NCBI GenBank assembly: GCA_012932865.1
Contig: SAXG01000004.1
Coordinates: forward strand, 62,001-126,000
Length of the DNA: 64,000 bases
Source of the DNA: Amylostereum areolatum
Taxonomy: Eukaryota > Basidiomycota > Agaricomycetes > Russulales > Stereaceae
Direction of reading: 5' to 3'
Below are positions 18,813-32,052 of this stretch, in pieces (the stretch's first letter is position 1; every line of letters starts with the position of its first letter). Made by a program: the position numbers and the translations under genes. Under the pieces are notes generated by a model. It was not told the DNA's origin. It searched no databases and saw only the letters and a program-made list of their open reading frames with translations.

Positions 18813-19324
18813 TGTTAAGGACGGTCCTTATCACGTGACAAGCGGCTCAGGCTACAGTACTCTTTGCGTGTGAGAAGTGGGATCAGGTGATCCAGACGTC
18901 TCGGTTTGTACAAAAGCTAAGGTCGATAAGCGAAGCAGTAAGTCTTCACGGAAGACTTAGGCGAGCTTTCGACTTAGTTTGCTTTGGATTCTCTTTAGTA
19001 TTCTTTAAGAGGAGGTTCTATTTAGAACAGTCCTGTATTTACAAAGAGAACGAGCTGGGGAATGGCTCGTTCGTTGAGCCTCCTTTCATAAGAAAGGAGG
19101 TCGAGTAAATATGTGTACATTTGGTAACGGTCGCATCAAGTATCTACGGGGATGCGACTGGGGCACAGTCGTGGCTGCGTCGTTGAGACGGCTACGAGCT
19201 GGGGCACAGTCGTGGCTGCGTCGTCGGGACGGTTACGAGCTGGGGCACAGTCGTAATCCGTTGTTTAGCGACGTCCTTCCTAATAAGGCAACAGGAAATG
19301 GAATACCTTGATCGAGTTGTAACA
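18813..19324 (-). repeat. 5' LTR of the outer element
   Basis: This is the upstream LTR because the element is on the minus strand. U3 contains a 41-bp tandem repeat (about 2.5 copies, period from GAGCTGGGGC; on the + strand about 19155-19257). The TATA position reads TATGAAAG (19090-19083), one base off the TATAAAAG of the 3' LTR. The transcript is predicted to begin at AGCTCGTTCT (19056-19047). Short open frames inside it are identical in the other LTR and are not genes. Confidence 0.96.
19083..19090 (-). promoter_or_regulatory. TATA box of the outer element 5' LTR (altered)
   Basis: Reads TATGAAAG on the minus strand, where the 3' LTR has TATAAAAG. It lies exactly 34 nt (first base to first base) upstream of AGCTCGTTCT, the predicted RNA 5' end. 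If the 3' LTR form is ancestral, the promoter of this copy is weakened. Confidence 0.6.
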
Positions 19325-19329
19325 CAATG

Positions 19330-19693
19330 TATCTGCATACACGGGGCCATTATCGTTGATAATAAGGAATAAGGAAGGGTTTGAATGGCAGCCCATCCAC
19401 GAGAGGTGTTTAGCGATGATAAAACACCTCACATGCAAGACACCAATATTGAGACCGGTTGACCTGCGAGTGGGGTGAGAAAGGGAAAACTTCACGGAAC
19501 AAACAACGGACAAACAAAGCTTAACGTCGGCCGCACCCGGCTGCGCTCGACGGGACGCTCGCTCCGGCCTCGTGCCTCGGCCGGACCTGTCCGGCCGCCT
19601 GCGGCGGATCTAGCCTCTGAGAGCCTCTGAGCGGCGTGCCGGGGGTCCTCGCTTGTCCTCCCTTCCTTTCCCCTACGCGCAACGGCTACCACC
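19330..19693. other. Spacer between outer element and first host gene
   Basis: It carries the promoter side of the hydroxylase gene at 19694. I see no open gene. A GC-rich stretch at 19525-19615 has short inverted words (ggccgg...ccggcc) but nothing I can assign. Confidence 0.5.
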
Positions 19694-20731
19694 ATGGCGG
19701 CTCTCTCAGTTTACCCGTTCTACTACACACCGCGTCCCTCATTCTTTACTGGCGTATCGGACCACACCCTCGCCGTAGCGGCACCTATCGTGGCGCACTG
19801 GATATTCGCCGGCCTATTCCATATCCTGGACCTCGCCGAGTTTAAAGCTCTCGAGCGTTACCGTCTTCACGACTCCACCGAGGTCGCCGCGCGCAATCTG
19901 GTGTCCCGTATGGAGGTCGTACGTGCGGTCATCTTCCAGCAACTTATCCAGGTGATACTCGCCATATTCTGGATGACTACGGACGAGCAGTCAGTCAACC
20001 CTCCTGCGGAGATGAGTGCATTAGCGGACCGTATGTTGGATATCCTTCAGAAGGTTATCGGGCAGGAGGGCGCGGTGTCGGTCCTGAGGGCGGGCGGGCC
20101 AGAGTTGGTGTATTACGTGTATTGGTGGGGGATCCCCGTGTTTCAATTCTTCCTCGCAATGTGCGTTTATCTCTCCTATCCTTCGGCCCCATCTCTGAAC
20201 ATATCCACCCCTCCACTTCTAGGTTTGTGATGGACACATGGCAGTACTTCCTTCACCGCGCGATGCATATCAACAAGTTCCTCTACAAACGCTTCCATTC
20301 CTACCATCACCGCCTGTACGTCCCTTACGCTTTCGGGGCCCTGTACAACCACCCTCTCGAGGGTTTTTTGCTCGACACTCTCGGCGCCGCCATCGCCGAA
20401 TCTGTCTCTGCCCTTTCATTGCGCCAAGCGTCGTTCTTCTTCGTTGTCTCCGTATGCAAGACCGTCGACGACCACTGCGGCTACTCGCTGCCGTTTGATC
20501 CCTTGCAAATGTTCAGTGGGAACACGGCCGATTATCATGACATCCATCACCAGGTATGTACATTGTTCTGCACCAAGCAAACAGTCCCCTCAGCTGGCCT
20601 TCTAGGTTGCCGGCATCAAGTCCAACTTCTCGCAGCCCTTCTTCATCCATTGGGACGTGATTCTTGGTACGCGTATGACACGAAAGGAGATGGAGGATCG
20701 CAAGACCAAAGGCCGCCCTAAAACCTCCTAG
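19694..20731 (+). CDS. SUR2: Sphingolipid C4-hydroxylase (sphinganine hydroxylase)
   Basis: Introns at 20161-20222 and 20554-20605 (GTGCGT...AG, GTATGT...AG) give about 307 residues. It belongs to the fatty-acid hydroxylase/sterol desaturase superfamily of di-iron ER membrane enzymes, whose SUR2 branch converts dihydrosphingosine to phytosphingosine. Histidine clusters are HRAMH, HSYHH and a final DYHDIHH. Two to three hydrophobic segments (around AAPIVAHWIFAGLFHIL and VYYVYWWGIPVFQFFLAM) precede them. A Lys/Arg-rich C-terminus suits ER retention. The start gives a GGCTACCACCATGG context. C5-sterol desaturase is less likely because of the overall pattern. Confidence 0.9.
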
Positions 20732-20920
20732 ACCGTCCCCTGTCTTCCTATGTTCCTCACATAAAACAGTTTCGGAACCCACCCTGTTATTGTCTCGCTA
20801 TTCCTATCGCCACTTAATTCTCGTAGCGGGGGCGGTCTTTCTGTATCCCACAATATAGTATATCACACGAGGACGAATCGCATGTATGCACCACAATCAC
20901 TATCACAACTCCTTTATTCA

Positions 20921-22190
20921 CTACCAGTTAGCGATGGCGCGCGGTCTACTCGCCACTGCCTCGGTCTCGTTTTCATACTCGACTTCTACACGAGCGCCAC
21001 CTAGAAAGTCCTGGTCAACAGTTGAACGGAGAAAGTTTCCATACCCACTCACGTTTGGGTTTTCGTTGAGCGAAGTTGGACTTGCGCTTCCCAAGAGCGG
21101 ATTTAGGGGCTCGTTTTGACGAGGTTCCCGCTTCTGAATCATCGTCTGCACCATCCTCATCTTCGCTGTCGTCCTCATCGTCCTGCGACTCAAGTCAGTG
21201 GAGGCCGTATCAAACAGAACGAAGCACGTACCCCTGCCTCTTCCAGGTCACTAAGACCATCCTCGTCCCCACTGATATCGCTCACAAACTCGCGCTCACC
21301 CCACTCTTCCTCCTCCATCTCCAGTTCCTCCTCGTCCTCCTCGTCGGTAACCTCCTCTTCCATCTCGAGGCCCTTATCCGCCTTCTCGCGCGCCTTCTCC
21401 TTGTCGAGGATTGCTTGCCATACGCTTTCGTTGACGTTTAGCGGGGCGTCGCCGTATGCCTTGCTCTTCAGACGTTCGAGGAGCTCCTTCTCGATCGCAC
21501 GTTCCAGATGTGCTGCAGAAAGTGCCTTGCGCTCGCGTACAGCCTCGCGACGGTCGAGCTTTTTCTTGATACCGACGAGCTTCGGCCTAGTAGGATGTAA
21601 GATAACTAGTCGCGATGGAAAGAAGGAAGGACGCACTGCTCACGCAGCTTAAGCCGTCGCATTTTGATGAGATACTGTGTTATCTTCGTAACGCGCTGTT
21701 TGCATTTATGTATCGTAAAATTTGGCCAGTGCAGGAGCTCTTTGTCGATCTGGAACGAGGGATGTTGAGTCCTCGCCTAGGAGTAAACGCGGAGCATGCG
21801 TACCTGCTCAAGGGCTTTTGAGTAGTTATTGGAGAGCTTTATTCGCTCCCACATATGTGCTGGAGAGTGTGCCCGCTCGATCGTTTTTACGCACAGATAC
21901 AAAACGCCTGAAGCTGGGAGTGAGTGAAAACAACGAAGGCTACACTGCAAATCACACACCTTCTTTCTCCCTAACGGTTGCATATCGTGAATTAGCGAGT
22001 GGGCACGATTGTCGACTGCAGAATCCAGTAACGTTGTACTCGTTACGACAAAAGTTTTGTGTGGCCGTCCTGTACGCCGAGTGGGTTAGACCGTTGTTCG
22101 CGATAGATACCGGGAGGATGAGACTGACTTGACTTTGTAGGAGCAAAACGACTGTCCAATAGCAGACCATATAACATCGTCGCTCTGCAT
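20921..22190 (-). CDS. MAK16: Ribosome biogenesis protein MAK16 (60S maturation)
   Basis: A conserved nucleolar protein for 60S subunit maturation. Exon 1 (22190-22129) encodes [20 protein letters not shown]. After a 59-nt intron come the Cys-rich [21 protein letters not shown] segment, then [19 protein letters not shown], then [21 protein letters not shown], an [16 protein letters not shown] segment, long acidic runs and a basic tail ending around 20921. At least six introns. One junction (near 21640-21590) only stays in frame with a GC donor or a one-base correction: the obvious GTGAGC donor gives the wrong phase. The gene is divergent from the CCDC90-like gene, with 177 bp between the start codons. 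Confidence 0.93.
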
Positions 22191-22367
22191 TTCGTAGGAT
22201 AGAAATACCAGGAGATGTGGGAGAGGATAGAGAAGGTTCTGGACGTCGGGAAATGTCCTTCACTTTTCGCGTCACGTGCGCCCGTGTACACATCACCTTG
22301 AGCTTCATGAACGTTATACCACCGCCATCTCGACATCATCAGCTCTCTCTTCACCATACCCTCAAGC

Positions 22368-23145
22368 ATGCTTCGCCATTCAATATCCTTGCTTGGACGA
22401 CGTTCCAAAATATCTCCTTCACCTTGTCGTATCTTTGGTTCTACTTTGGTGCGGGGGTTTCACTTCGACACCCATCACTTCGTCCAGCGTCTGGAACGAG
22501 AAGGTTTGAACCGGGCGCAGGCGGAAGGTATAATGTCAGCTATGGCAGAAGTCATCGACGAGAGCATTCGAAATATGACCAGTAACATGGTCACCAAAGC
22601 CGACCAGGAGAAGGTGCGTCCTCCTCGTCTCTTCTTTTAACCAATGCTCATGGCAAGCCTGTAGAACCATTATACGCAACAAGTCGACTTTGCTCAACTC
22701 AAATCAGAACTTCAGCTCATGGAAAAGAATGATCTGTCCATGATCAAGGCTGAGAACGACCGGCTCGTCGGGGATATCGAGAAGCTCAAGGCGCGATTGC
22801 GAGAAGAAATCACACGTACCCAGGCAGGAGTACGGCTCGATTTGAACCTTGAGAAGGGTCGGATTCGTGAAGAGGCTAGCCGGCAAGAGCTTAAGATGAA
22901 AGAAGTAGATACCCGCATCGAACAGGAGATCGCAGGCCTGCGTGCCGCGATCCAGTCGTCCAAAGTACGTGACCGTTCTTCTCCTGTTTCGCATTGCCTC
23001 ACGTAGAACTGCAGGCAACGACGCTTCAGTACTTGGTCGGTTTCGGTGAGTTGTCCCGCCCCTCCTTGCGGTTGTTTCACTCATGCTATTCACAGTAACC
23101 GGTTGCTCTGCCTTGCTCATGGCATACCTTCGCTTCCGAGTGTAA
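22368..23145 (+). CDS. CCDC90/DUF1640-family mitochondrial inner-membrane protein
   Basis: Exon 1 (22368-22613), exon 2 (22665-22964), then a short exon and a last exon ending at 23145. The N-terminus is Arg/Ser-rich and fits a mitochondrial presequence (SLLGRRSK...). The motif FDTHHFVQRLEREGLNRAQAEGIM is the family hallmark. It is followed by a long coiled coil and one C-terminal hydrophobic segment (VTGCSALLMAYLRF). Fungal relatives are FMP32-like; the animal relative MCUR1 is linked to calcium uniporter or proline metabolism, and the role here is not shown by sequence. Confidence 0.85.
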
Positions 23146-23324
23146 GGCCACCCGGACACGCCCATCGGGACTTCTCACTTCTTACGCTACGGCACCTAAA
23201 GCCGGGATAATTTGTATGCTAATCCACAGGAAACCCCTGCCAATGTATCTATACGATAATTATACCACGACAATGCTGTCCGAAGCTACATGCTATTTTC
23301 CTGCACAGGTGCTCTATGGGGGTA

Positions 23325-24070
23325 TCAATCATCCAGAGGGGGAAGTGTATCTCCTGGTATCCGTTCTCCGAGGGCGATGCTTTTGAAGAGACCGTAGGCG
23401 CGATCGAGGTCGTCGTTGACGATGACCACGTCGTGGGCGGCTGGCTCCTTTGCATAAGCTATCTCGTTGAGCGCTGTCGTCATGCGTTTCTCGACGGCGG
23501 CGGCGGTCTCCGTTCCGCGGTTCTCGAGGCGAGCACGAAGGATGGCGAGAGAGGGTGGGGAAACAAAGAGGAAGACCGGGTTGAGGTCCGTCCTTTTAAT
23601 CTGACGGACGCCCTGCAAAGCAAAAAAGGCACGACGTCCATTGGAGTACATGGGGACGGGAGAATTGTACGTCTCCGTACCTGGACCTCGATGTCCAAAA
23701 TGCAACGCTTACCCTGGTCGGCGATGCTTTTGACGGCTTGTACGCTGGTGCCGTAAAGATTGCCAGAGAACTCGGCGTGCTCGATGAAACCGCCGGCGGA
23801 GACGAGGTTGAGAAAGGCTTCCCTGGTAGTGAAGTTGTAGTGCCTGCCGTTCACCTCCCCCTCGCGTGGCGCACGTGTTGTATCTGAGAGGATAGATGAG
23901 ATGAGGAGCCAATCGAGAAGCGAGAAAGAAAAAAGCGAGGACATACGGGAGACACTGAAGGCAAACTTGTCGGGGTACTCGGCAAACAGGCGGGAAAGGA
24001 GAGTGCTCTTGCCAGTGCCAGAAGGACCGGAGAGGACGAGGGGGCGAAGAAAATCGGGAAGGGGGGACAT
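23325..24070 (-). CDS. GUK1: Guanylate kinase
   Basis: ATP:GMP phosphotransferase. P-loop GPSGTGKST at residues 15-23. The GMP-binding segment spans the first intron, which rejoins as VSHTTRAPREGEVNGRHYNF. HAEFSGNLYGTS and the core ([25 protein letters not shown]) follow, then the lid and a C-terminal NDDLDRAY. Two introns, about 205 residues, the usual length. Divergent from the kinase gene at 24400 over 329 bp. An overlapping ORF starting at 24155 is a shadow. Confidence 0.94.
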
Positions 24071-24399
24071 TGCGCTGTGGGCTGTGCTGGCCGTCGTCGA
24101 GGACGTCGTTGAGATCGTTGAGATCGTTGAGATCGTTGAACGGCGGCGGCGGCAAGGCGGGCGGTTAAAGGGAATTTAGCTGATGGCAACGGCGACGCGT
24201 GCATGAAACAGCGTGGGAAAGCAGCAGGTGAGCATGGTCGGCGTTTCTGACCTTTCTTTCCGACTTGTCTTGCTTACTTCGACGTCCCTACGCAGCCCTC
24301 CCTTCGCCTCCCGCCCCGCCCCGCCGTCCCCCCTTCTTCTCTTCTTCTCCCGCCTTTCATCCTGGCACTCGCCATCGCTCACGACGCTTACGATCTCTC

Positions 24400-26179
<1,780 letters not shown>

Positions 26180-26976
26180 ACGTGCGTCCCTTGACTTTGT
26201 AGCTGGACTACTCTAATGCCTGTCTTTTAGCCCACTCCAGCTTAACGTTTTGGACCCTGGATTTTTCTGGCTGTATATCATTCACCTTGGTGTTTTCCGC
26301 TCTTTCCTCGTTCATCTGCACACGTCCACATTTTCAGCATAGCATACATATCATCGTTACTATCCCTCCTCCAATTGCCTCTTCCCTCTGCGCACCCCCC
26401 CCCTCCTTGTCGGTCGCCATATACCTCTCCTACCGCCCGACTGCTCTAACTAATCCTCGGTTTCGCTTTCGCCGTTCGCCATGGTCCTCCCGCTCGTGTA
26501 TACATAGATGCTGGTGGTTGCGTTGCACGCCGCTAATATCTCCCTTCCTCTCTCTACCCCACATCCTTTACTTCATCTCCGGTCCTGTCCCCTCCTTCTG
26601 TCTTTCTTTATCTTCGTCACGATTCATGGGTGTTTCCAAGTGTATGCATTTGTGGGTTAGCGTCTGAAGAATGGACTGCGTGATTGGATTACTTGATACT
26701 ACTCGCAACTGAAACGTTTCAGACTTATCCCAGGCAAGTGACGTGGGTATATATGCAAGATTGAAGGTTGCTCTCGCTATAGGCCGTATCAGCGCACTCA
26801 CAGGAGTCAGGACAGGTCGATACGAGCTCCCCCCGTGACCGGTGACCAGCGGTCCTGGCATTCAAGCCTATCTATAGGACGCCTCTCATCCGTGCCAGTT
26901 CCCTGAGAATTACCAAATATCATAAGTACAACCCCTTCTTCGGGGACAAGGTTCCCAGACCCAAGTCTCGTGTCCA
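26180..26976. other. Intergenic region, no gene seen
   Basis: About 800 bp between the convergent 3' ends of the kinase and the nucleotide-sugar transporter. Pyrimidine-rich stretches at 26330-26600 but no ORF with coding character. Confidence 0.6.
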
Positions 26977-28455
26977 TCATAATACCTTCTTCCCTTTTGG
27001 CGCGTTCGTTGTACCGCTGCTTCCCTCGCGCACGGACGCGGACATCGGCGCGGGGCTAAGGGAATACCAACACGAGCCGGCGAAGACCATTCCCGCGCCG
27101 ACGGCGAGCTGTGCATTCCATCCATTGCCGAACCACCACACGCTAAAACAGAGGCTGAGCGCTTTGCGCGTGGTAAGCACCACCTGCGTTGACACCGACG
27201 ACACACGCTATTCACCCCGTGGGCCGAAAATCAATAAGACGAAACGAGCACCTTCAGACATAGCCGAACTTACCGAAGACAGTTGATTAACTCCCGCGAC
27301 GCAAACCAATTGCGATGCAAGGTTAGCTCCAAGGATAAGATAGGGCGTCACCGCGTTGGCGGAGGATGACGGTGCTTGTGGCGAGTGATGTGCAAGGCTG
27401 TGAAGCCCATGTTTGACTTGTGGCACCATGAATAGGAACATCGGAAGGGAGAGCGCATGCTACCTTTTTCTTGAGCTGAGATGCATCATACGAAGCACTG
27501 AACTCACTGTGTAAAATACGCCTTCTCGCCAACATGGACCGTATCTCTTGTATGTGCGTTCTTGTAGCATACCGAGTATACCCGTGAGAACCAGCGATGC
27601 GGTAAGCATGGACACTCCGATGGTGTAGCGCGCTACGTCCGGCCCAGGCATGGATGAAGAGGGTTTTGTCGGTCTCGAGAGCGTTGAGAGAATGACCCCG
27701 AGCGAAACAAGTGAAACAGCCACCTGTACACGCCTGCTGTAACGGCTGCAGCGCAAGTAGAAGTCTCCAGAACTCACCACTTGTGTCGCGGAATAGCTCT
27801 TCCCCAAGATCAACCTCCCAAATAACATCGACACCGCGAGTCCTATTCGATACACACCAATGATCAAGGCCAGCCGCATTCTGATTTCAGCCACATATAA
27901 TGCAATCATTCGAATACAACACACCTGCAGACCTGAACACAATTTGTACGGTAAGAGGGACCGCGTATGCGTATACAAGGTTATTGAGGAGTGAGCCAGA
28001 CGCGAAGACAAGTACTTGAAGTGCCCATTGGATCAAGGGAACTTGGCGTGGTTTGAGGCGCATCGCTCGCCAGTCAAAAAAGTTGGGAAGCTGCTGAAGG
28101 GAGATAAAGAGCATTTGAGAGAAGGTCAACGCTGGTCCTGTCGAGTATGCTACGCGTCAGTATCTCAGACAGTATTGCGAAACCAGCATTCTGACCTATA
28201 CCGGACTCCATGCGTAGTAACTGTTCATATGCCCACACATTGCTGTCCTCCCACATCATTAGCCGCGATGGTAAGGTCAATCAGGACCCGTACACACCTG
28301 CAGCATCCTCCAAACACCAGGGAAACCATGAGTGCGTAGTCTATGAGAGACGTGGCGACCAGCGCGCGATCTCCCGCCTTGCTGGTAGGATATTCTGCAC
28401 CATCGCTTCTCGTCGATGCCGATGCCGTCTCTTTAACAATGCGTCGACGGGACAT
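26977..28455 (-). CDS. YEA4: UDP-N-acetylglucosamine transporter, UAA/SLC35B4 family
   Basis: A Golgi/ER nucleotide-sugar carrier with about ten hydrophobic segments spread over at least six exons. After MSRRRIVKETASAS the first membrane segment is ALMVSLVFGGCC. Splicing then gives NVWAYEQLL, ALTFSQMLFISLQQLPNF, RQVPLIQWALQVLVFASGSLLNN and YAYAVPLTVQIVFRSAG, the motif typical of UDP-GlcNAc/UDP-xylose transporters. GRLILGKSYS, PSSSMPGPD and the terminal VLTTRKALSLCFSVWWFGNG follow. It ends with a Lys-rich tail (NAPKGKKVL). The symbol follows yeast YEA4; substrate is inferred from family. Confidence 0.87.
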
Positions 28456-28716
28456 ATCCGATGAAAAGGGAGTGGATGGAGTCAGACAAGGAGGGTGTGA
28501 AAGGCGGCATATTATGCTGGTGGTCCGGAGACTTGACGCGGCCTGCATCACCGCTGTCGCCGTCCCTGCTGACACGTGAGCGCATAAGTTACCCCTTCCG
28601 GAATGCACTGCAGACGGACTGCAGCAACGGCGCAAAGTTGTTCAATTCCATAGCTCTAACAGCGATACTGAATATTTCAATGCCAAGTAAGTAGTAGATA
28701 CACAACTCGGCCAATC

Positions 28717-30224
28717 CTACCAACCAAAGACGAGATCAGAGAACTGTCCTAACACACCCTTCACTGGAGATCCACCAGCGCTCCCGGAATTTGCCCGTGG
28801 AGTCCCAGGTGCGGGTGACGGCACTGTGCTGCCAGTCTTTTGGATCGCGCCGGGTTTCCTAAATGCGGACGCAGAAGGCGCGAGGCGGATTGGTGTCCCA
28901 ACCGTGGATGTCGGACGAGCATTAGAGGTCGAGGGCCGTGATGAAGAAGGCGCGGGCTCATCAATGGCCATGTCGTCTACAGGTGACGTCGGGGACTGTA
29001 AACCCAACTCTGCTCCGGAAGGTCCTCCACGCATCACGGACTGTCCGAGTACATTTTCAGCTTGTGCTGGGTCCTACAGCCACAATTAGCACACGATGCA
29101 TATGAATAATACATTACTTACAGCCCATTTCGCGCCCACCATCCAACTCCCACCAATGATCTCTCCATTTTTGCGCACGGCGCGCACAGCATCCGCAGGC
29201 TGCCTATAGCCTATCCGGAAGCAGTTGGCAACATCGACGTTTGGATCAGGTTCAGTGGCATCGCCAAGCTGCTTGAAATATTCCACGGCAACACTGTACT
29301 TGTCGGGAGGATATCCAAAGACGACCACGTAAATCGTGTCCGATGTTGTTTGAGGTGTAGAGTATGATGGACGAGTGGTAGACGTAAAAAGGGACGACTC
29401 AAAGTTGGTGCTCTGCGACGGGGTCAACAAGCGTATCAGAATTGAAGAATGTGCGAGTAAACACACCTTCCGTGCAAAACTGGGAGGGGTGTCTGGGTAG
29501 GTGGCATTCACTATGTCGTTTACGGAGGCAGTTGGCGGGGCATCCTCGTCTAACGTTTGCCGTTTTCTGCGCACATTATGGTACAATGACGACTTAGTAG
29601 AGTGAAGGCTTACCTCGAACTCTCAAACATGGGGTCTTTCCCAAACTCGACGGTGGGTGCGCGCGATAGTGTGGAGTTGAGCTTCGCCTTGGTTTGCACA
29701 ACAGGTAGTTCTTCGAAGCGGGGAGTCCCCTGAGGAGAGGACTGTGGTTGATGGTTTAGTGTTTACCCAAAATCTGCATCGATGGAACGAGACATACGTT
29801 GTTCTGAGACATGGACTGAGAAACAGCAGCTGTGAGTATCATTTCTTGCAGATATTGGTGATAGATGAGAACACACCATAAGATAACCTTGTTGATAGCT
29901 GGAGCGAGGCTGCATGAATGAGTCGTTAAGTGAGCTGGACCCTTGGGGTGATGGATTCCAGGACGTCGAGCTGTGGGGAAGGTGCGAGGCGGAACCCGAC
30001 AAGGAGAATGGGGAATGAGAAGGCGGGGCCGGGGAATTAGACATCTTGTTCCGATCGTAGGAGGAGTCCTGCCCGAGGTAGGAGGACGAGGAGGACATAC
30101 TGTTGAACATGGCGGTTGGCTGGAAGGCTACACGGTCACCGTCAAACCCAAAGCGCGACTCACGAGGCGAAGTCGAACGCGACGCGATCCTTACGTTAGC
30201 GTGATAAGATCTTCTCTTCTCCAT
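28717..30224 (-). CDS. NUP53: Nucleoporin NUP35/Nup53 family (MPPN RRM-like domain)
   Basis: N-terminus Ser/Pro-rich with poly-Ser. The middle holds the Nup35-type RRM (DTIYVVVFGYPPDKYSVAV...FKQLGDA), with NCFRIGYRQPADAVRAVRKNGEIIGGSWMVGAKWA. The C-terminus ends GQFSDLVFGW, the short amphipathic membrane-binding helix known from Nup53/Nup59. This suggests the inner-ring scaffold of the nuclear pore. Several introns. Its start codon is only 31 bp from that of ZPR1 on the other strand. Confidence 0.9.
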
Positions 30225-30255
30225 TTACCTCTTTACCACATCCCATCATCCCGTT

Positions 30256-32052
30256 ATGTCTCAACCTGTAGAGCAGTCCCTCTTCCCCACTATTGGAAGC
30301 GTTGCCAACCAAACGAATGAATTATCCGAGGCGAATAACGATTCATCGAAGCAGACAGATGAAGACGAGGAGCGCGCTGTGCAGGAGATCGAATCTTTAT
30401 GCATGAACTGCGAGGAGCAGGCTCGTCGACCTTCACCTCTCTGCACCCTCTCAATACTTATAGATACATATATATCCTTTAGGGTGTGACACGGCTGCTT
30501 CTTACGTCTATTCCATACTTCCGCGAAGTCATCATCATGTCGTTTCGTTGTGAGCACTGTGGCTTTTCAAACAACGAGATCCAGTCAGCAGGATCAATCC
30601 GACGTGTGTCTGCCCATTTATCACGCATCCGAGGAGCGTTCTAATACTCGTTCAGCGGAGGGTGTCGTGTACACAGCTCGTGTACTCTCTCGTGCCGATC
30701 TCGACCGCCAAATCGTCAAATCCGAAACCTGCACTGTCACCATTCCCGAGTTCGAGCTCACCATCCCACCTTCAAAAGGTCAACTCACGAACATTGAAGG
30801 TCTTATCCGCGACATCACACGCGATCTCAGTGTTGGACAGCCGTTGCGACGCGTTCAGGATGAGGTAACCTACAGCAAGATTGAAGACATCCTTGACAAG
30901 CTTCGCGCTATACTCGCGGATGACGACGACGAGGAGGACCAGGAGGAGAGCGTTGGCGCTGTCAAGTCTAAGAAAGCGGCGGACAAAGATGCACCCATGA
31001 AACCGTTCACAGTCCGCTTGGACGATCCCACAGGCAACTCCTTCGTCGAGTTCGTTGGTAGCATGGCAGATCCCAAATGGAACATGCGCACGTATCATCG
31101 TACCAAGGAACATAACATTGCTCTCGGTCTCGTCGCTCCGGATGAGCAACCCGCCCCTATCCCCGCTGATACCGATCCTCTTGGTGGTGGATTAGAAGGT
31201 GAAAACGAGGAAATATACGTCTTCCCGGGCATGTGCTCAAGTTGTGGCCATTCACTCAACACGCTGATGAAGAAGGTCATCATCCCGTATTTCAAGGTAA
31301 GATTATTCTATCCGACCTCAAGGCTGCATGATCCGAACGATTGCAGGACATCCTGATCATGTCGACAAATTGCGACCTTTGCGGGTACAGAGACAACGAG
31401 GTCAAATCCGGTGCAGCTATCTCAGAGCAGGGTAGACGCATAACGCTCAAGGTGGAAGATCGCGAGGATCTTAGCCGTGATATTCTCAAGGTGAACGCCA
31501 TATTTTTCGTCCCCTTGTTCTCTTGCTCACTGTATCTCAGAGTGAAAGCTGCGGTATCGAAATACCCGAAATCGATCTTGTCCTCCAAGCGGGTACCCTT
31601 GGCGGACGATTCACTACGCTCGAGGGTATCCTCGACCAGGTCTACGAAGAATTGTCCGATAAACTTTTCGCCGGCGACTCCAGCGCACAAGGAGAAGGTG
31701 GCAACGCATTCGAAAACTTTCTGGGGAAGTTAAAAGCTGTACGTACCGTCCTATTTCAATCGTCCTCATCAACGACCCTAACATCATATGGAAGGTGAAA
31801 AATGCGGACAGGCCGTTTACACTTATCCTTGACGACCCGTTGGCAAACTCGTACCTGCAGAACCTGTACGCACCAGACCCGGATCCAAACATGGTCATCG
31901 AAATGTACGATCGTACATGGGAGCAAAACGAGGATCTCGGTATCAACGACATGAGGGTAGAGAATTACGACTCAGAGGGAGGCGCGACGTCAGAAAAGGC
32001 AGAGGCGAGTCCGGTCACACAAGAAACACCTCCCACACCGGCCGACCCATAA
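30256..32052 (+). CDS. ZPR1: Zinc-finger protein ZPR1
   Basis: Two ZPR1 modules, each a C4 zinc finger plus a beta domain: [10 protein letters not shown]...[12 protein letters not shown] and MCSSCGHSL...[14 protein letters not shown]. These proteins bind eEF1A and act as its folding chaperone. The first intron (about 30418-30499) only keeps the conserved [12 protein letters not shown] join with a GC donor (GCTCGT) and TTTAG acceptor. The last exon runs to an acidic Pro-rich tail. Length about 480-490 residues, normal for fungi. Confidence 0.93.

Larger units (their letters stand above)
3540..19324 (-). mobile_element. Outer Ty3/gypsy chromovirus (LTR retrotransposon), interrupted by a nested element
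   Basis: Both ends are 512-bp direct repeats starting TGTTAAGG and ending GTAACA, differing at four positions (3814/19087, 3860/19133, 3909/19182, 3986/19259). The element is flanked by the 5-bp target duplication CAATG at 3535-3539 and 19325-19329. Coding order on the minus strand is Gag with zinc knuckle, protease, reverse transcriptase, RNase H, integrase, chromodomain, then two additional ORFs before the 3' LTR. Removing the 5,618-bp inner insertion (element plus one target-duplication copy) gives an element of about 10.2 kb, long for a fungal chromovirus. Four in-frame stops in pol make this copy non-autonomous. Confidence 0.97.

Noticed and set aside
17854..18834. A 326-codon minus-strand frame at the 5' end of the outer element
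   Set aside because: It begins with a GTG inside the LTR, has lysine/threonine-biased shadow composition, and competes with the Gag-phased frame, which runs straight into intact Gag.
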